Shown piece by piece: positions 27,477-36,307 of a DNA stretch of 64,000 bases. Numbering within the stretch: the stretch's first letter is position 1; each line of letters opens with the position of its first letter. The translations under genes and the position numbers were made by a program. The stretch lies in NCBI RefSeq assembly GCF_000443165.1, contig NZ_ATJV01000044.1, positions 1 to 64,000 of the forward strand. Direction: 5' to 3'. The stretch is from Thauera terpenica 58Eu (lineage in GTDB: Bacteria; Pseudomonadota; Gammaproteobacteria; Burkholderiales; Rhodocyclaceae). The notes beneath the pieces were generated by a model. It was not told the DNA's origin. It searched no databases and saw nothing but the letters and a program-made list of their open reading frames with translations.

Positions 27477-27713
27477 TTACAGCTTCTCGCCACGGGCGCG
27501 AAGCTCGGCAACGACGACGTCGATGCCTTTCTTGTCGATGGTGCGCAGACCTGCATTGGAAACGCGCAGGCGGATCCAGCGGTTTTCGCCTTCGCTCCAG
27601 AACCGGCGATTTTGCAGGTTCGGCAGAAAGCGGCGCTTGGTTTTGTTATTGGCGTGGGAAACGTGGTTTCCCACCATCGGTGCTTTACCGGTCACTTGGC
27701 AGACGCGAGCCAT
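27477..27713 (-). CDS. rpmB: 50S ribosomal protein L28
   Basis: L28 is 78 residues and full length: [29 protein letters not shown] is the family signature, followed by [20 protein letters not shown] and the C-terminal [20 protein letters not shown]. It is the first gene of the rpmB-rpmG pair. The next gene upstream on this strand is radC, about 120 bases away. Confidence 0.97.
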   Translation of the reverse strand: MARVCQVTGKAPMVGNHVSHANNKTKRRFLPNLQNRRFWSEGENRWIRLRVSNAGLRTIDKKGIDVVVAELRARGEKL

Positions 27714-27834
27714 TCGATGCTCCAGGGAATTCTGATTTCGGAAAGCGCACGAGAATACTGCATCCTCGGCAAGGAAGGCAAGTGTCGTAAGTGGATCTTG
27801 CTCGGTGGGAGAGGATTAGACCCTGTTTTGTGCG

Positions 27835-28512
27835 TTACAGCAAGCCGCGTTCTGCAAATGAGACCGGCGCACCATGCGCGGGGACGACAAAATGGTCGAG
27901 GACGCGCACATCGACCAGAGCGAGCGCGTCCTTCAGTGTGCGGGTGAGTAGTTCGTCGGCGGTGCTCGGCTCGGCTGCGCCGGAGGGGTGATTGTGGGCG
28001 AAAATCACTGCTGCTGCATTGCGCGCAAGGCAGAGTTTGACGACTTCGCGCGGGTAGACGCTTGTTTGCGTGAGGGTGCCGCGAAACAGGTCGACCGCAT
28101 CGATCAGGCAGTGGCGGGCGTCGAGCAGCAGGACGCAAAAGGTTTCGTGCGGGAGGTGGCCAAGGCGCAATCGCAGCCAATCGCGCACGATCTGAGGTGA
28201 GTCGAACAACGTACGCTCGACCAGCGTCTCTCCCAGCGCGCGTCGGGCCAGTTCCATGACCGCCTGCAGTTGGGCATACTTTGCCAGCCCCATGCCGGGC
28301 AAGGCAGAAAAATCGCTCGCGCTGGCTGCGCACAGGCGTGTCAGGCTGCCGAAATGGGCGATCAGCTGGCGCGCCAGGTCGACTGCGGTGTGGCCACGGA
28401 TGCCGACGCGCAGGAAGAGTGCAAGCAGTTCCGCGTCCGACAGGGCGCCGGCGCCCCGTGCGAGCAGTTTTTCGCGTGGTCGTTCCGCGGCCGGCCAGTC
28501 GGTGATTGCCAT
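27835..28512 (-). CDS. radC: RadC-family JAB domain protein
   Basis: The 225-residue protein has an N-terminal helix-hairpin-helix-like UPF0758 region ([33 protein letters not shown]). The C-terminal JAB/MPN+ metalloprotease-like domain carries [15 protein letters not shown], giving the His-x-His and Asp ligands and the upstream Glu. Despite its name, RadC's role in DNA repair is not established. It is divergent from coaBC with about 90 bases between the starts. Confidence 0.92.
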   Translation of the reverse strand: MAITDWPAAERPREKLLARGAGALSDAELLALFLRVGIRGHTAVDLARQLIAHFGSLTRLCAASASDFSALPGMGLAKYAQLQAVMELARRALGETLVERTLFDSPQIVRDWLRLRLGHLPHETFCVLLLDARHCLIDAVDLFRGTLTQTSVYPREVVKLCLARNAAAVIFAHNHPSGAAEPSTADELLTRTLKDALALVDVRVLDHFVVPAHGAPVSFAERGLL

Positions 28513-28605
28513 GGGTGTTCCTTCGTGGCGCGAGGAGGGGTGGGCTCCCTGCCCGGGGATGTCTCAATGGATGCAGCCTGTGCTGCAGCATTATAAGCGA
28601 ATGTC

Positions 28606-29802
28606 ATGAATACTCTGCAGCACAGGAAGATCGTGGTGGGTGTGACCGGCGGCGTCGCCGCATACAAGGCGGCCGAGCTCGTGCGTCTGCTGGGCAAGGC
28701 CGGAGCCGAAGTTCATGTCGTGCTCAGTGAGGCCGGCGCGCGCTTCGTCACGGCCGTCACCTTCCAGGCGCTGTCCGGCAATCCGGTGTGGACGGACCTG
28801 TGGGACCCTCGCATGCCGAACAACATGGCGCATATCGATCTTGGTCGCGATGCCGATGCCATCTTCGTGGCGCCGGCAACCGCTGATTTCATCGCCCGGC
28901 TCGCCCACGGGCGCGCGGATGACCTGCTGACGACGCTGTGTCTTGCACGCGATGTGCCGCTCATCGTGGCCCCGGCGATGAACCGTCAGATGTGGGAGGC
29001 GCCGGCCACGCAACGCAATGTGAGCCTGGTGCGTGCAGACGGCGTCACCGTGTTCGGTCCCGGTGCGGGTGAGCAGGCGTGTGGCGAGACCGGCATGGGG
29101 CGGATGCTCGAGCCGGAAGAGCTGCTCGAGCGGCTCGAAGGCCATTTCGTTGCCAAGCGTCTCGCCGGGTGCAAGGTGGTGCTGACCGCGGGGCCGACCT
29201 TCGAAGCCATCGACCCGGTGCGCGGTATCACCAACATCAGCTCGGGCAAGATGGGTTACGCACTCGCCCGTGCTTGCGCGCAGGCGGGCGCAGAGGTGGT
29301 GCTGGTCAGCGGGCCGGTGGCCTTGCCGGTGCCGGTTGGGGTGCGCTGCGTGCCGGTTGCGGGCGCGCGCGACATGCGCGCTGCGGTGCTCGCGGCCTTG
29401 CCTGGAGCGCAGGTGTTCATCAGCGTCGCCGCGGTGGCGGATTATCGGCCGCTCGAAGTGGCGCCTCACAAGATGAAGAAAAAGGACGACGTCCTGACCC
29501 TGGCGCTGACTCAGAATCCCGACATCCTGGCGGAGGTGGCGGCCTTGCCGGACGCCCCCTTCTGTGTCGGTTTTGCGGCGGAAAGCCAGGATCTCGACGC
29601 CTATGCCGAAAACAAGCGGAGCAAGAAGCGGCTGCCGCTGCTGGTGGGCAACCTGGTGCAGGATGGCATGGGGGCGGAGGACAACCTGATCGTGCTGTAC
29701 GACGATGCTGGCCGTCATCCTTTGCCGCGTGCATCCAAGTCCGAGCTCGCGCGCAGCGTTGTCGAACATCTGGCCAGCATGCTGGCGACAGTGGTGCGCT
29801 GA
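28606..29802 (+). CDS. coaBC: Bifunctional phosphopantothenoylcysteine decarboxylase/synthetase
   Basis: CoaBC carries out two steps of coenzyme A synthesis: joining 4'-phosphopantothenate to cysteine (CoaB, C-terminal) and decarboxylation (CoaC, N-terminal flavoprotein). In 398 residues the CoaC motifs NMAHIDLG (active His), ADAIFVAPATADF and PAMNRQMW are visible, then GPTFEAIDPVRGITNISSGKMG of CoaB and KMKKKDD near residue 288. The order coaBC-dut-Nudix matches betaproteobacterial practice. A ribosome site is weak. Confidence 0.96.
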   Translation: MNTLQHRKIVVGVTGGVAAYKAAELVRLLGKAGAEVHVVLSEAGARFVTAVTFQALSGNPVWTDLWDPRMPNNMAHIDLGRDADAIFVAPATADFIARLAHGRADDLLTTLCLARDVPLIVAPAMNRQMWEAPATQRNVSLVRADGVTVFGPGAGEQACGETGMGRMLEPEELLERLEGHFVAKRLAGCKVVLTAGPTFEAIDPVRGITNISSGKMGYALARACAQAGAEVVLVSGPVALPVPVGVRCVPVAGARDMRAAVLAALPGAQVFISVAAVADYRPLEVAPHKMKKKDDVLTLALTQNPDILAEVAALPDAPFCVGFAAESQDLDAYAENKRSKKRLPLLVGNLVQDGMGAEDNLIVLYDDAGRHPLPRASKSELARSVVEHLASMLATVVR

Positions 29803-29877
29803 GCTCAGGGCGTGCCGCATTGAACTGAACAAGGGGTCCTTGCGCTGGCGCAGCCCCCGTAGCGAACGAGGTGGAAC

Positions 29878-30327
29878 ATGCATCATATCGACGTCAAGCT
29901 GCTCGATGAACGACTCAAGTCGCACCCGCCGGCCTATGCCTCCGACGGCGCCGCCGGCCTCGACCTGCGTGCCTGCCTGCCTGCAGCGATCACCCTGCAT
30001 CCCGGGGAGACGACCCTGATTCCGAGCGGGCTGGCCATTCACCTCGTCGATCCAGGCCTCGCCGCAATGGTGTTGCCGCGCTCTGGCCTGGGGCACAAGC
30101 ACGGCATCGTGCTGGGCAATCTTGTGGGCCTGATCGATTCCGATTACCAGGGACAGATCTTCGTGTCGGTGTGGAACCGGGGGCGCGCGAGCTTCACCAT
30201 CCAACCCATGGAGCGCATTGCGCAATTGGTGGTGGTACCGGTGCTGCAGGTCGGATTCAACATCGTTGACGATTTTGCCGCCAGCGCGCGCGGCGCGGAC
30301 GGCTTCGGCAGCACGGGCAAGCATTGA
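29878..30327 (+). CDS. dut: dUTP diphosphatase
   Basis: Dut hydrolyses dUTP to dUMP, preventing uracil incorporation and supplying thymidylate synthesis. The trimeric-type enzyme has all five motifs in 149 residues: [44 protein letters not shown] and the C-terminal FGSTGKH lid. It follows coaBC by about 75 bases and overlaps the Nudix gene start by four bases. Confidence 0.97.
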   Translation: MHHIDVKLLDERLKSHPPAYASDGAAGLDLRACLPAAITLHPGETTLIPSGLAIHLVDPGLAAMVLPRSGLGHKHGIVLGNLVGLIDSDYQGQIFVSVWNRGRASFTIQPMERIAQLVVVPVLQVGFNIVDDFAASARGADGFGSTGKH

Positions 30328-30755
30328 TGCCTCAGTACGGAATTCCGACCGCCGTTCATGTCCTGTGTGAGCGCGGAGGCGAGGTGTTGTTGATGCGCCG
30401 CGCCGGGACCGGCTTTTTCGATGGCCTTTACAGCCTGCCCGGCGGGCACGTCGAAGCCGGAGAGGCGGTCGGCGCCGCAGCGGTGCGAGAGCTGCGCGAG
30501 GAAACCGGCTTGCTGCTCACTGCGGCCGAGCTTGAATGGTTGGGTGTGGTACACCGGCGCTCGGACACCAATCGCATCGATTTCTTCGTCCGCGCCAAGC
30601 GCTGGACTGGCGAGCCGCGGATTTGCGAGCCGGACAAGTGTGATCGCCTCGAGTGGCACGCGCGCGATGAACTGCCCGTGCCCATGGTCGCCTACGTCGA
30701 GGCTGCGCTGCGTCAGACCTGTGCGCCATGGATGCTTGAGCTCGGCTGGGCTTGA
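30324..30755 (+). CDS. Nudix hydrolase
   Basis: This 143-residue enzyme has a complete Nudix box, [24 protein letters not shown], around residues 38-60, for Mg-dependent pyrophosphohydrolysis of a nucleotide-type substrate. The substrate is unknown. The ATGA overlap with dut suggests coupling and possibly a nucleotide-sanitising role, which is inference. The C-terminus is short, without an extra domain. Confidence 0.88.
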   Translation: MMPQYGIPTAVHVLCERGGEVLLMRRAGTGFFDGLYSLPGGHVEAGEAVGAAAVRELREETGLLLTAAELEWLGVVHRRSDTNRIDFFVRAKRWTGEPRICEPDKCDRLEWHARDELPVPMVAYVEAALRQTCAPWMLELGWA

Positions 30756-30886
30756 GCTGCTGGCCTGGAAAGGGATGGGGCAGAGAGACGGATGCCGCAT
30801 ATTAACGCCTTCTGATAATCTTTCTCTCCTTCGCAAGGCCGGGCTGAGTTGTGAGTCCTGGATGGCACGTCGACAGGGGGAAGGTC

Positions 30887-31552
30887 ATGTTCAGTAGGAC
30901 AGCAGGGGCGCCGAGTGGGCTTGAATCAGCCCGGTCGGTATTGACACGGAATGCACTTGGCGCTGCCATTGCCATGCTTGCGTCCTTCGCCGTGGGGGCG
31001 TCAGAGCCACCTGATGTCGATCTGACACGGGCGCAGGAGATCAGCGCGGGACGGTGTTCGCTGTGCCACGGGGTGGACGGGGAGAGTGCTTCGGCTCTCT
31101 ATCCACGCCTGGCGGGTCAGCATCACCAGTACATCGCCAAGCAGTTGGGTGACTTTCAGTCCGGCCGGCGCAAGAGCGACACCATGAGCAGCATGGCTGC
31201 AGACCTGACGCCAGAGGAAATGCTCGCACTCGGGGTGTTCTTCGAACAGAAGCCGACCAAGGCGCGCACGGCCCTCGACGCCGATCTGGTCGCCGTGGGG
31301 CGCTTCGTGTTCCACCGCGGCAATGAGTTCTCCGGGGTCGCCGCCTGTGCGTCCTGTCATGGTGAGCGCGGCCTGGGAACCGACCAGCTGCCACGACTTG
31401 CCGGGCAGGTGCCGAAATACATCGAGAGTCAGCTCAAATCCTTCGAGCAGCGCGAACGCACCAATGACAATGCCATCATGCATTCGATCGCCTCACGCCT
31501 GTCCGAGCTCGAGGTCAAGGCGGTGGCGGCCTACATCAGCACACTCAACTGA
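30887..31552 (+). CDS. Diheme cytochrome c (c4-like)
   Basis: From the ATG at 30887 (site GGGGGAAGG) the protein has 221 residues. A signal peptide ends near residue 38 (AVGASEPP). Two c-type heme sites follow: C57-C60-H61 (CSLCH) and C154-C157-H158 (CASCH), each in a class I cytochrome half, as in cytochrome c4/c553. Such periplasmic diheme carriers pass electrons from dehydrogenases to cbb3 oxidases or other acceptors. Its position convergent to the flavocytochrome c flavoprotein and next to sox genes suggests it accepts sulfur-derived electrons; that link is inferred. Confidence 0.88.
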   Translation: MFSRTAGAPSGLESARSVLTRNALGAAIAMLASFAVGASEPPDVDLTRAQEISAGRCSLCHGVDGESASALYPRLAGQHHQYIAKQLGDFQSGRRKSDTMSSMAADLTPEEMLALGVFFEQKPTKARTALDADLVAVGRFVFHRGNEFSGVAACASCHGERGLGTDQLPRLAGQVPKYIESQLKSFEQRERTNDNAIMHSIASRLSELEVKAVAAYISTLN

Positions 31553-31564
31553 GCGCTGGACAAG

Positions 31565-31588
31565 AAACGGGGCCTATTGGCCCCGTTT
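31565..31588. terminator. Hairpin between cytochrome c4-like gene and fccB
   Basis: AAACGGGGCC (31565-31574) pairs perfectly with GGCCCCGTTT (31579-31588) around TATT. It lies 12 bases after the cytochrome gene stop and before the convergent fccB stop. Confidence 0.75.
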
Positions 31589-31623
31589 GACTTTGTTGCC
31601 CTCGGCCTGCAGCGACCAGGATT

Positions 31624-32904
31624 TCAGGCCAGCATGTCTGCCCAGATGTTCTTCGCCCACGCCGCGGCGGTCTTGGCCTCGAGTTCGTTGGCGGCCATCG
31701 ACACTCCCCCCGCACCCTGCACCGGCATCGGCTGCTTCTTTTCCGCGTCGTACTGGTGCACCGAGGCCACGTGAATGACGTTCTTGCTGTCCACGAAGCT
31801 GTAGCAGGTGTTCATCACCACCGGGGCTGGATTGGGTGCAATGCCGTCGATCAGGTTGAGGATCGCCGCCACCGCAACCTTGGCGTGCTGGTTGGCCATG
31901 TGCCCCGACTTGGGCATGACGGGGGCGGGGAACAGAGCGTCGCCGAGCACATGGACACCGGGCACGCCCTTGGCCTCGAGGGTCAGCCAATCGACATCGA
32001 CCCAGCGCTCATTGATCAGCGGCAAACCGGCGTGGACGGCGATGTTGCCCGCCCGCATCGGCGGAATGACGTTGAGCACGTTGGCCCTGACTTTCTCGAA
32101 ATCGAGCTCGGCAGTGAGGGTGGACGCATTCACGCTGCGCAACTCGCTATTGGGAACGTACTCGAGCAGGCCTTTGTAGCCCTCGAAGGCTTTGGCGAAC
32201 AAGGCCTTTTTCGACTGGATTTCGCCATTGGCGTCGAGCACCAGAACCTTGGACCTGGGTTTTGCCTGACGCAGGTAATTGGCCACCAGGCAGGCACGTT
32301 CGTAAGGGCCCGGCGGGCAGCGGAAGGGCGCCCTGGGGATGTGCAGCGCATAGACGCCGCCGTCGGCCATGTCCTCGAGTTGCTTGCGCAGCAGCACGGT
32401 CTGCGCACCGGCCTTCCAGGCGTGGGGGATGCGCTCCTCATTGCCGGTCAGGCCCGCGATTGCGTCGGTCATGAAGTCGATGCCGGGTGACAGCACCAGA
32501 CGATCGTAGCTCAGGGTGCCGTTGTTGGCCGTGCTCACGCTGCGCTTGGCCGTATCCACTGCGGTGACCTCGTCGGTGATCAGGCGTACACCCCATTTCG
32601 ACTTCAGGTTGTCGTAGCTGACGGTGATGTCCGCCATCTCCTTGAGGCCACCGATGACGAGGTTCGACACCGGGCAGGAGACGAAGCTGGGGTTGCGCTC
32701 GATCAGCGTCACATCGACCGTGCCTTCGCTCCACATGCGCAGGTATTTCGCGGCGGTGGCGCCGCCGTAGCCGCCTCCCACCACCACCACATGAGCGCGG
32801 CTCCTGGCACTCGGTGTGCTGGCGCAGCCGGCGAGACCCGCCAGCGTCGTGCTTGCTGCCGCAGCGAGGGCGGAGGTCTTCAGAAAATCGCGTCTGTTGA
32901 TCAT
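31624..32904 (-). CDS. fccB: Flavocytochrome c sulfide dehydrogenase flavoprotein (FccB/SoxF)
   Basis: The 426-residue protein is the FAD subunit that oxidises sulfide to sulfur and reduces a cytochrome partner in the periplasm. It has a twin-arginine signal (NRRDFLKTSALAAAA), and Cys27 sits in LAGC, a lipobox-like site. The FAD Rossmann motif VVVVGGGYGGATAAKYLR follows near residue 40. Redox-active cysteines typical of FCSD are present (NPSFVSCPVSN and MNTCYSFVD), and the C-terminal FCSD domain is visible. It is directly downstream of a small cytochrome c gene on the same strand, its likely electron-accepting subunit. Confidence 0.93.
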   Translation of the reverse strand: MINRRDFLKTSALAAAASTTLAGLAGCASTPSARSRAHVVVVGGGYGGATAAKYLRMWSEGTVDVTLIERNPSFVSCPVSNLVIGGLKEMADITVSYDNLKSKWGVRLITDEVTAVDTAKRSVSTANNGTLSYDRLVLSPGIDFMTDAIAGLTGNEERIPHAWKAGAQTVLLRKQLEDMADGGVYALHIPRAPFRCPPGPYERACLVANYLRQAKPRSKVLVLDANGEIQSKKALFAKAFEGYKGLLEYVPNSELRSVNASTLTAELDFEKVRANVLNVIPPMRAGNIAVHAGLPLINERWVDVDWLTLEAKGVPGVHVLGDALFPAPVMPKSGHMANQHAKVAVAAILNLIDGIAPNPAPVVMNTCYSFVDSKNVIHVASVHQYDAEKKQPMPVQGAGGVSMAANELEAKTAAAWAKNIWADMLA

Positions 32905-32922
32905 TGTCGTCCGTCCTCTGTC

Positions 32923-33222
32923 TTATTTTTGCGCTGCATACCAGGCGGTGATGAGCTCGAGCTGAGTGTCGCTGTAGCCCTTGACGATCTGATGCATGAT
33001 CGTTGCCGGCTTTTCGCCCGACTTGTAGTCCATCAGCTTTTGCATGAGCTTGTCCTTCGCTTCGCCCGCCAGCGACTCCATGCCACCCAGGCTGTGGCCG
33101 TTGGTGCCGTGACAGTTGGCACAGGTTGCGGCGAGATTTCGGGCCAGGTTGGGGTCCTGTGCCTGCGCGCTTGCGCTGAGTCCAATGAGGCCGAGCATGG
33201 CCAGAGCGTGCTTGAGATTCAC
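32923..33222 (-). CDS. Small monoheme cytochrome c (FccA/SoxE-like)
   Basis: The GTG at 33222 with a GGAGGG site upstream gives 99 residues. A Sec signal (ending SAQAQDP) precedes one class I heme site, C34-C37-H38 (CANCHG). The distal Met ligand is probably Met78 (TIMHQIV). The frame remains open upstream without a signal-like start. Encoded 18 bases before fccB, it is the probable cytochrome subunit of the sulfide dehydrogenase. It is smaller than the diheme FccA of Allochromatium, so the complex would be of the monoheme type. Confidence 0.85.
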   Translation of the reverse strand: MNLKHALAMLGLIGLSASAQAQDPNLARNLAATCANCHGTNGHSLGGMESLAGEAKDKLMQKLMDYKSGEKPATIMHQIVKGYSDTQLELITAWYAAQK

Positions 33223-33441
33223 GTCGATGTCCCTCCGTTCCTGTATGTCGTGAAGCTTGGTCGTAGCCAGCAAAGGCAGCCAGAGCGTGATTTCGGGTAG
33301 CCGGCGCATGCCGGTGAAGCTGAGTATAGCGACATGAATGCGCCCCCGCGCGTGCCCTTCAAGCCGATGACTCCCCGCGTCAGGGTGATGCTGCATCGCA
33401 TCAATATGAGCGCTTGACTATATAGCAATATAATTTTAGAT

Positions 33442-33455
33442 TTGATCCAGATCAA
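33442..33455. promoter_or_regulatory. Perfect FNR/ANR box in the sox intergenic region
   Basis: TTGATCCAGATCAA matches the FNR consensus TTGAT-N4-ATCAA exactly. It lies between the divergent FCSD cytochrome gene (start 33222) and soxR (start 33482). A TATAAT at 33429-33434 just upstream on the plus strand would place the box over the soxR transcription start, a repressing position. ATATAGCAATATAAT nearby (33420-33434) is an imperfect dyad and possible ArsR-type operator. Confidence 0.75.
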
Positions 33456-33481
33456 AAAATGTCCGCATAAGCGAGGCTGAT

Positions 33482-33883
33482 GTGGAAGAGCTGAACAAGG
33501 TGTTCGAGAGCGTGGCCGACTATTTCAGTCTGCTTTCCGAACCGTCGCGGCTGAAGATCATGCACTGCCTGTGCAGCGGCGAAGAGTCGGTGAATGCCGT
33601 GGTGCAGGCGGCGGGCCTGACCCAGGCCAATGCATCGCGACACCTCAGTCTGTTGTATCGGGCGGGTGTGGTGGCGCGCCGCAGGGATGGAAATCAGGTC
33701 TTTTATCGCCTGATAGATCCGAATTTCGCTGAGCTGTGTCGCACCGTGTGCATCAGCATCGCCGCGCGCGATGAGGTGCAGCCCAGGGCTGCGCAGCGTG
33801 AGTCGCTGTTGCGCCTGGAGCGCGAACTGAAGCCGAAGCGCCGAACGCCGGGTACTGGCCGTGATTCAGACGCACAACAATAA
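33482..33883 (+). CDS. soxR: ArsR-family repressor of sox genes (SoxR type)
   Basis: The 133-residue winged-helix protein starts at a GTG. The recognition helix lies in LTQANASRHLSLLYRAGVV and the wing in RRRDGNQVFYRL. Cysteines 29, 31, 86 and 90 are placed so that a pair across the two halves could form the persulfide/disulfide switch described for the SqrR/BigR/SoxR group; which pair is functional is unknown. It is unrelated to the redox regulator SoxR of enteric bacteria. It lies directly before soxC (stop to start 15 bases), as sox repressors often do. Confidence 0.88.
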   Translation: MEELNKVFESVADYFSLLSEPSRLKIMHCLCSGEESVNAVVQAAGLTQANASRHLSLLYRAGVVARRRDGNQVFYRLIDPNFAELCRTVCISIAARDEVQPRAAQRESLLRLERELKPKRRTPGTGRDSDAQQ

Positions 33884-33898
33884 GAGGGGAGTGTGAGC

Positions 33899-35236
33899 AT
33901 GGCAAATATCGATGCCAGACCTGGTCGGATCAGGCCTGCACCGGAAAATTTTCTCACCCATGAACAGATTGTCGCGGTCAAGGAGGGGAGACGGGGTTTC
34001 CTGCGCACTGCCTTTGTGGCGGCTTCCGCCGCGATGGCGGCTCCTGCGGTGGTGCAGGCAGCGGTGCAGGGCGATCCGGCGATTCTTGAACTGCCGTCAT
34101 GGAGCACCACACTCGGCATGCCGGTGGCCGCGAATCCCTATGGCTTGCCCTCACGCTATGAGCGTGCCCTGCAACGTCGCGAGAGTCCGGGCCTGACGCG
34201 TGTGGGCGGCTCGTCGGTGTCGTTTACGCCGCTGCAGGGTCTGTTCGGCATCATCACACCGTCCGGCCTGCATTTCGAGCGTCATCACCAAGGTTGGCAC
34301 GATGTCGATCCGGCCAGGCATCGCTTGATGATCAACGGTCTGGTCAAGACTCAGGCCGTGTTCACCATGGACGACATCATGCGCCTGCCCTCGGTGTCGC
34401 GCATCCACTTCATCGAGTGTGGCGCCAACACCGGCATGGAGTGGGGCAACGTCGCCGTGCCGACCGTACAGTATTCGCATGGCATGTTGTCCTGCTCCGA
34501 GTTCACCGGCGTGCCGCTGAAGGAGATACTCGACATGTGCGGCGCCGACTACAAGAAGGGCCGTTACGTGCTGGCAGAAGGCGCCGATGGCTCGTCGATG
34601 ACACGCACGATCCCGATGGAGCTCATCGAGTCGGGCGAAGTGCTGGTTGCCTACGGCATGAACGGCGAGATGTTGCGCCCTGAAAACGGCTATCCGCTGC
34701 GCCTGGTGGTGCCGGGTGTGCAGGGCGTGAGCTGGGTGAAGTGGCTGCGCCGTATCGAGGTTGGCGACCAGCCCTGGGCAAGCAAGGACGAAGCGGTGCA
34801 TTACATCGACCTGATGCCCGATGGTCAGCATCGCCAGTACAGCTCCATTCAGGAGTGCAAGTCGGTCATCACCACGCCCTCGGGTGGCCAGTTGCTGCTC
34901 GACAAGGGCTTCTACAACATCTCCGGCCTTGCCTGGTCGGGCCGTGGCAAGGTGACCCGCGTTGACGTGTCCACCGACGGCGGCATCAACTGGCGCCAGG
35001 CGCGGCTGGAGACGCCGGTACTGTCCAAGGCCAGCACCCGCTTCAACATCGACTGGGTGTGGGACGGCAAGCCCGCCATCCTCCAGTCGCGCGCGGTCGA
35101 CGACTCCGGCTATGTGCAGCCCGGCTATGGCCAGCTGCGCGCAGCGCGCGGGACCAGGTCGATCTATCACAACAACGCCATCCAGTCCTGGAAGGTGGTC
35201 GAATCCGGGGAGGTGAGCAATGTCCAGGTTCTCTAA
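33899..35236 (+). CDS. soxC: Sulfane dehydrogenase molybdenum subunit SoxC
   Basis: SoxC with SoxD oxidises the SoxY-bound sulfane sulfur by six electrons in the periplasm. The ATG at 33899 lies eight bases after GAGGGGA (a GTG six bases earlier is too close) and gives 445 residues. A Tat signal (GRRGFLRTAFVAASAAMAAPA, about 30-50) precedes the molybdopterin domain with the Mo-ligand Cys174 (FIECGANTGMEW). The C-terminal dimerisation domain starts near residue 320. It overlaps soxD by 17 bases. Confidence 0.96.
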   Translation: MANIDARPGRIRPAPENFLTHEQIVAVKEGRRGFLRTAFVAASAAMAAPAVVQAAVQGDPAILELPSWSTTLGMPVAANPYGLPSRYERALQRRESPGLTRVGGSSVSFTPLQGLFGIITPSGLHFERHHQGWHDVDPARHRLMINGLVKTQAVFTMDDIMRLPSVSRIHFIECGANTGMEWGNVAVPTVQYSHGMLSCSEFTGVPLKEILDMCGADYKKGRYVLAEGADGSSMTRTIPMELIESGEVLVAYGMNGEMLRPENGYPLRLVVPGVQGVSWVKWLRRIEVGDQPWASKDEAVHYIDLMPDGQHRQYSSIQECKSVITTPSGGQLLLDKGFYNISGLAWSGRGKVTRVDVSTDGGINWRQARLETPVLSKASTRFNIDWVWDGKPAILQSRAVDDSGYVQPGYGQLRAARGTRSIYHNNAIQSWKVVESGEVSNVQVL

Positions 35237-36284
35237 GACGCTGATGGCGCTGCTCCTCGCCGGAGTGACGACCTCGGCGATCGCTTTCGAGCGCTATAAG
35301 GGTATCGGCCGCGTGGCAACCGAGGCTGAAGTAGCCGCCTGGGACATCGACGTGCGCCCGGATTTCAAGGGTCTGCCCAAGGGTTCGGGCACGGTCGACG
35401 ACGGCATCGAGCTGTGGGAAACTCATTGCACCAGTTGCCATGGCTCCTTCGGCGAATCAAACGAGGTGTTCACGCCGATCGTCGGCGGCACGAGCGCGGA
35501 TGACATCAAGACCGGGCACGTAAAGTCGCTCATCAGCGGTTCTTCGCCGCAGCGCACCACGCTGATGAAGGTCGCCACGGTGTCAACGCTGTTCGACTAC
35601 ATCCAGCGTGCGATGCCATGGACGGCACCGAAGTCGCTCAAGCCCGATGAGGTGTACGCGATCCTGGCTTATCTGTTGAATCTGGCCGACATCGTGCCCG
35701 CCGATTTTGTGCTCAGCGATGCGAACATCCGCGAAGTGCAGGAGCGCATGCCCAACCGCAACGGCATGACTACCGACCACGGCATGTGGCCCGGGGTAGC
35801 GGCCGCGAAGGCTGGGATGGGCAACGGCGGCAAGCCTGATGTCAGCAACGTGGCGTGCATGAAGGACTGCAAGAAGGAAGTCGAGATCGTTTCGGCTTTG
35901 CCCGATTACGCTCAGGATGCCCATGGCAACCTCGCCGAGCAGAACCGTCTGGTGGGGCAAACCCGCGGCAAGCGGACCAGCGCTCCGGGCGAGCCTGCCG
36001 AGCAGGGCGAGCCGTCGGTGGCGGCGGCAGCCCTGGCGCTGGCGAATGCGAAGGGCTGCATGGCCTGTCATGGGGTGGCGAGCAAGCTGGTTGGCCCCGG
36101 GTACAATGAAATTGCTCAAAAGTATCAAGCTCAGGCCGATGCCGAAGAGATGTTGGTTGCCAAAGTGAAGCTGGGTGGCCAGGGAAACTGGGGCGCAATT
36201 CCGATGCCGCCCCAGGCGCATGTTGCGGACGAGGACATAAGACTGCTCGTGCAGTGGGTTCTGCAAGGTGCGAAAGCGCAGTAA
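35220..36284 (+). CDS. soxD: Diheme cytochrome c subunit SoxD
   Basis: SoxD is the electron-transfer subunit of sulfane dehydrogenase. The 354-residue protein has a Sec signal (ending SAIAFERY) and two heme sites, C70-C73-H74 (CTSCH) and C280-C283-H284 (CMACH). A long linker is rich in Pro, Glu and Gln around 250-266. Its start lies within the end of soxC, so the subunits are translationally coupled. The presence of soxCD predicts complete oxidation of thiosulfate to sulfate without sulfur globules. Confidence 0.94.
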   Translation: MSRFSKTLMALLLAGVTTSAIAFERYKGIGRVATEAEVAAWDIDVRPDFKGLPKGSGTVDDGIELWETHCTSCHGSFGESNEVFTPIVGGTSADDIKTGHVKSLISGSSPQRTTLMKVATVSTLFDYIQRAMPWTAPKSLKPDEVYAILAYLLNLADIVPADFVLSDANIREVQERMPNRNGMTTDHGMWPGVAAAKAGMGNGGKPDVSNVACMKDCKKEVEIVSALPDYAQDAHGNLAEQNRLVGQTRGKRTSAPGEPAEQGEPSVAAAALALANAKGCMACHGVASKLVGPGYNEIAQKYQAQADAEEMLVAKVKLGGQGNWGAIPMPPQAHVADEDIRLLVQWVLQGAKAQ

Positions 36285-36307
36285 CACCTCAAAAAAGGAG
36301 AGACGGG

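Noticed and set aside
28591..30324. 577-codon minus-strand frame opposite coaBC and dut
   Set aside because: It crosses two well-defined genes in antisense and is rich in His, Arg and Gln without domain structure.
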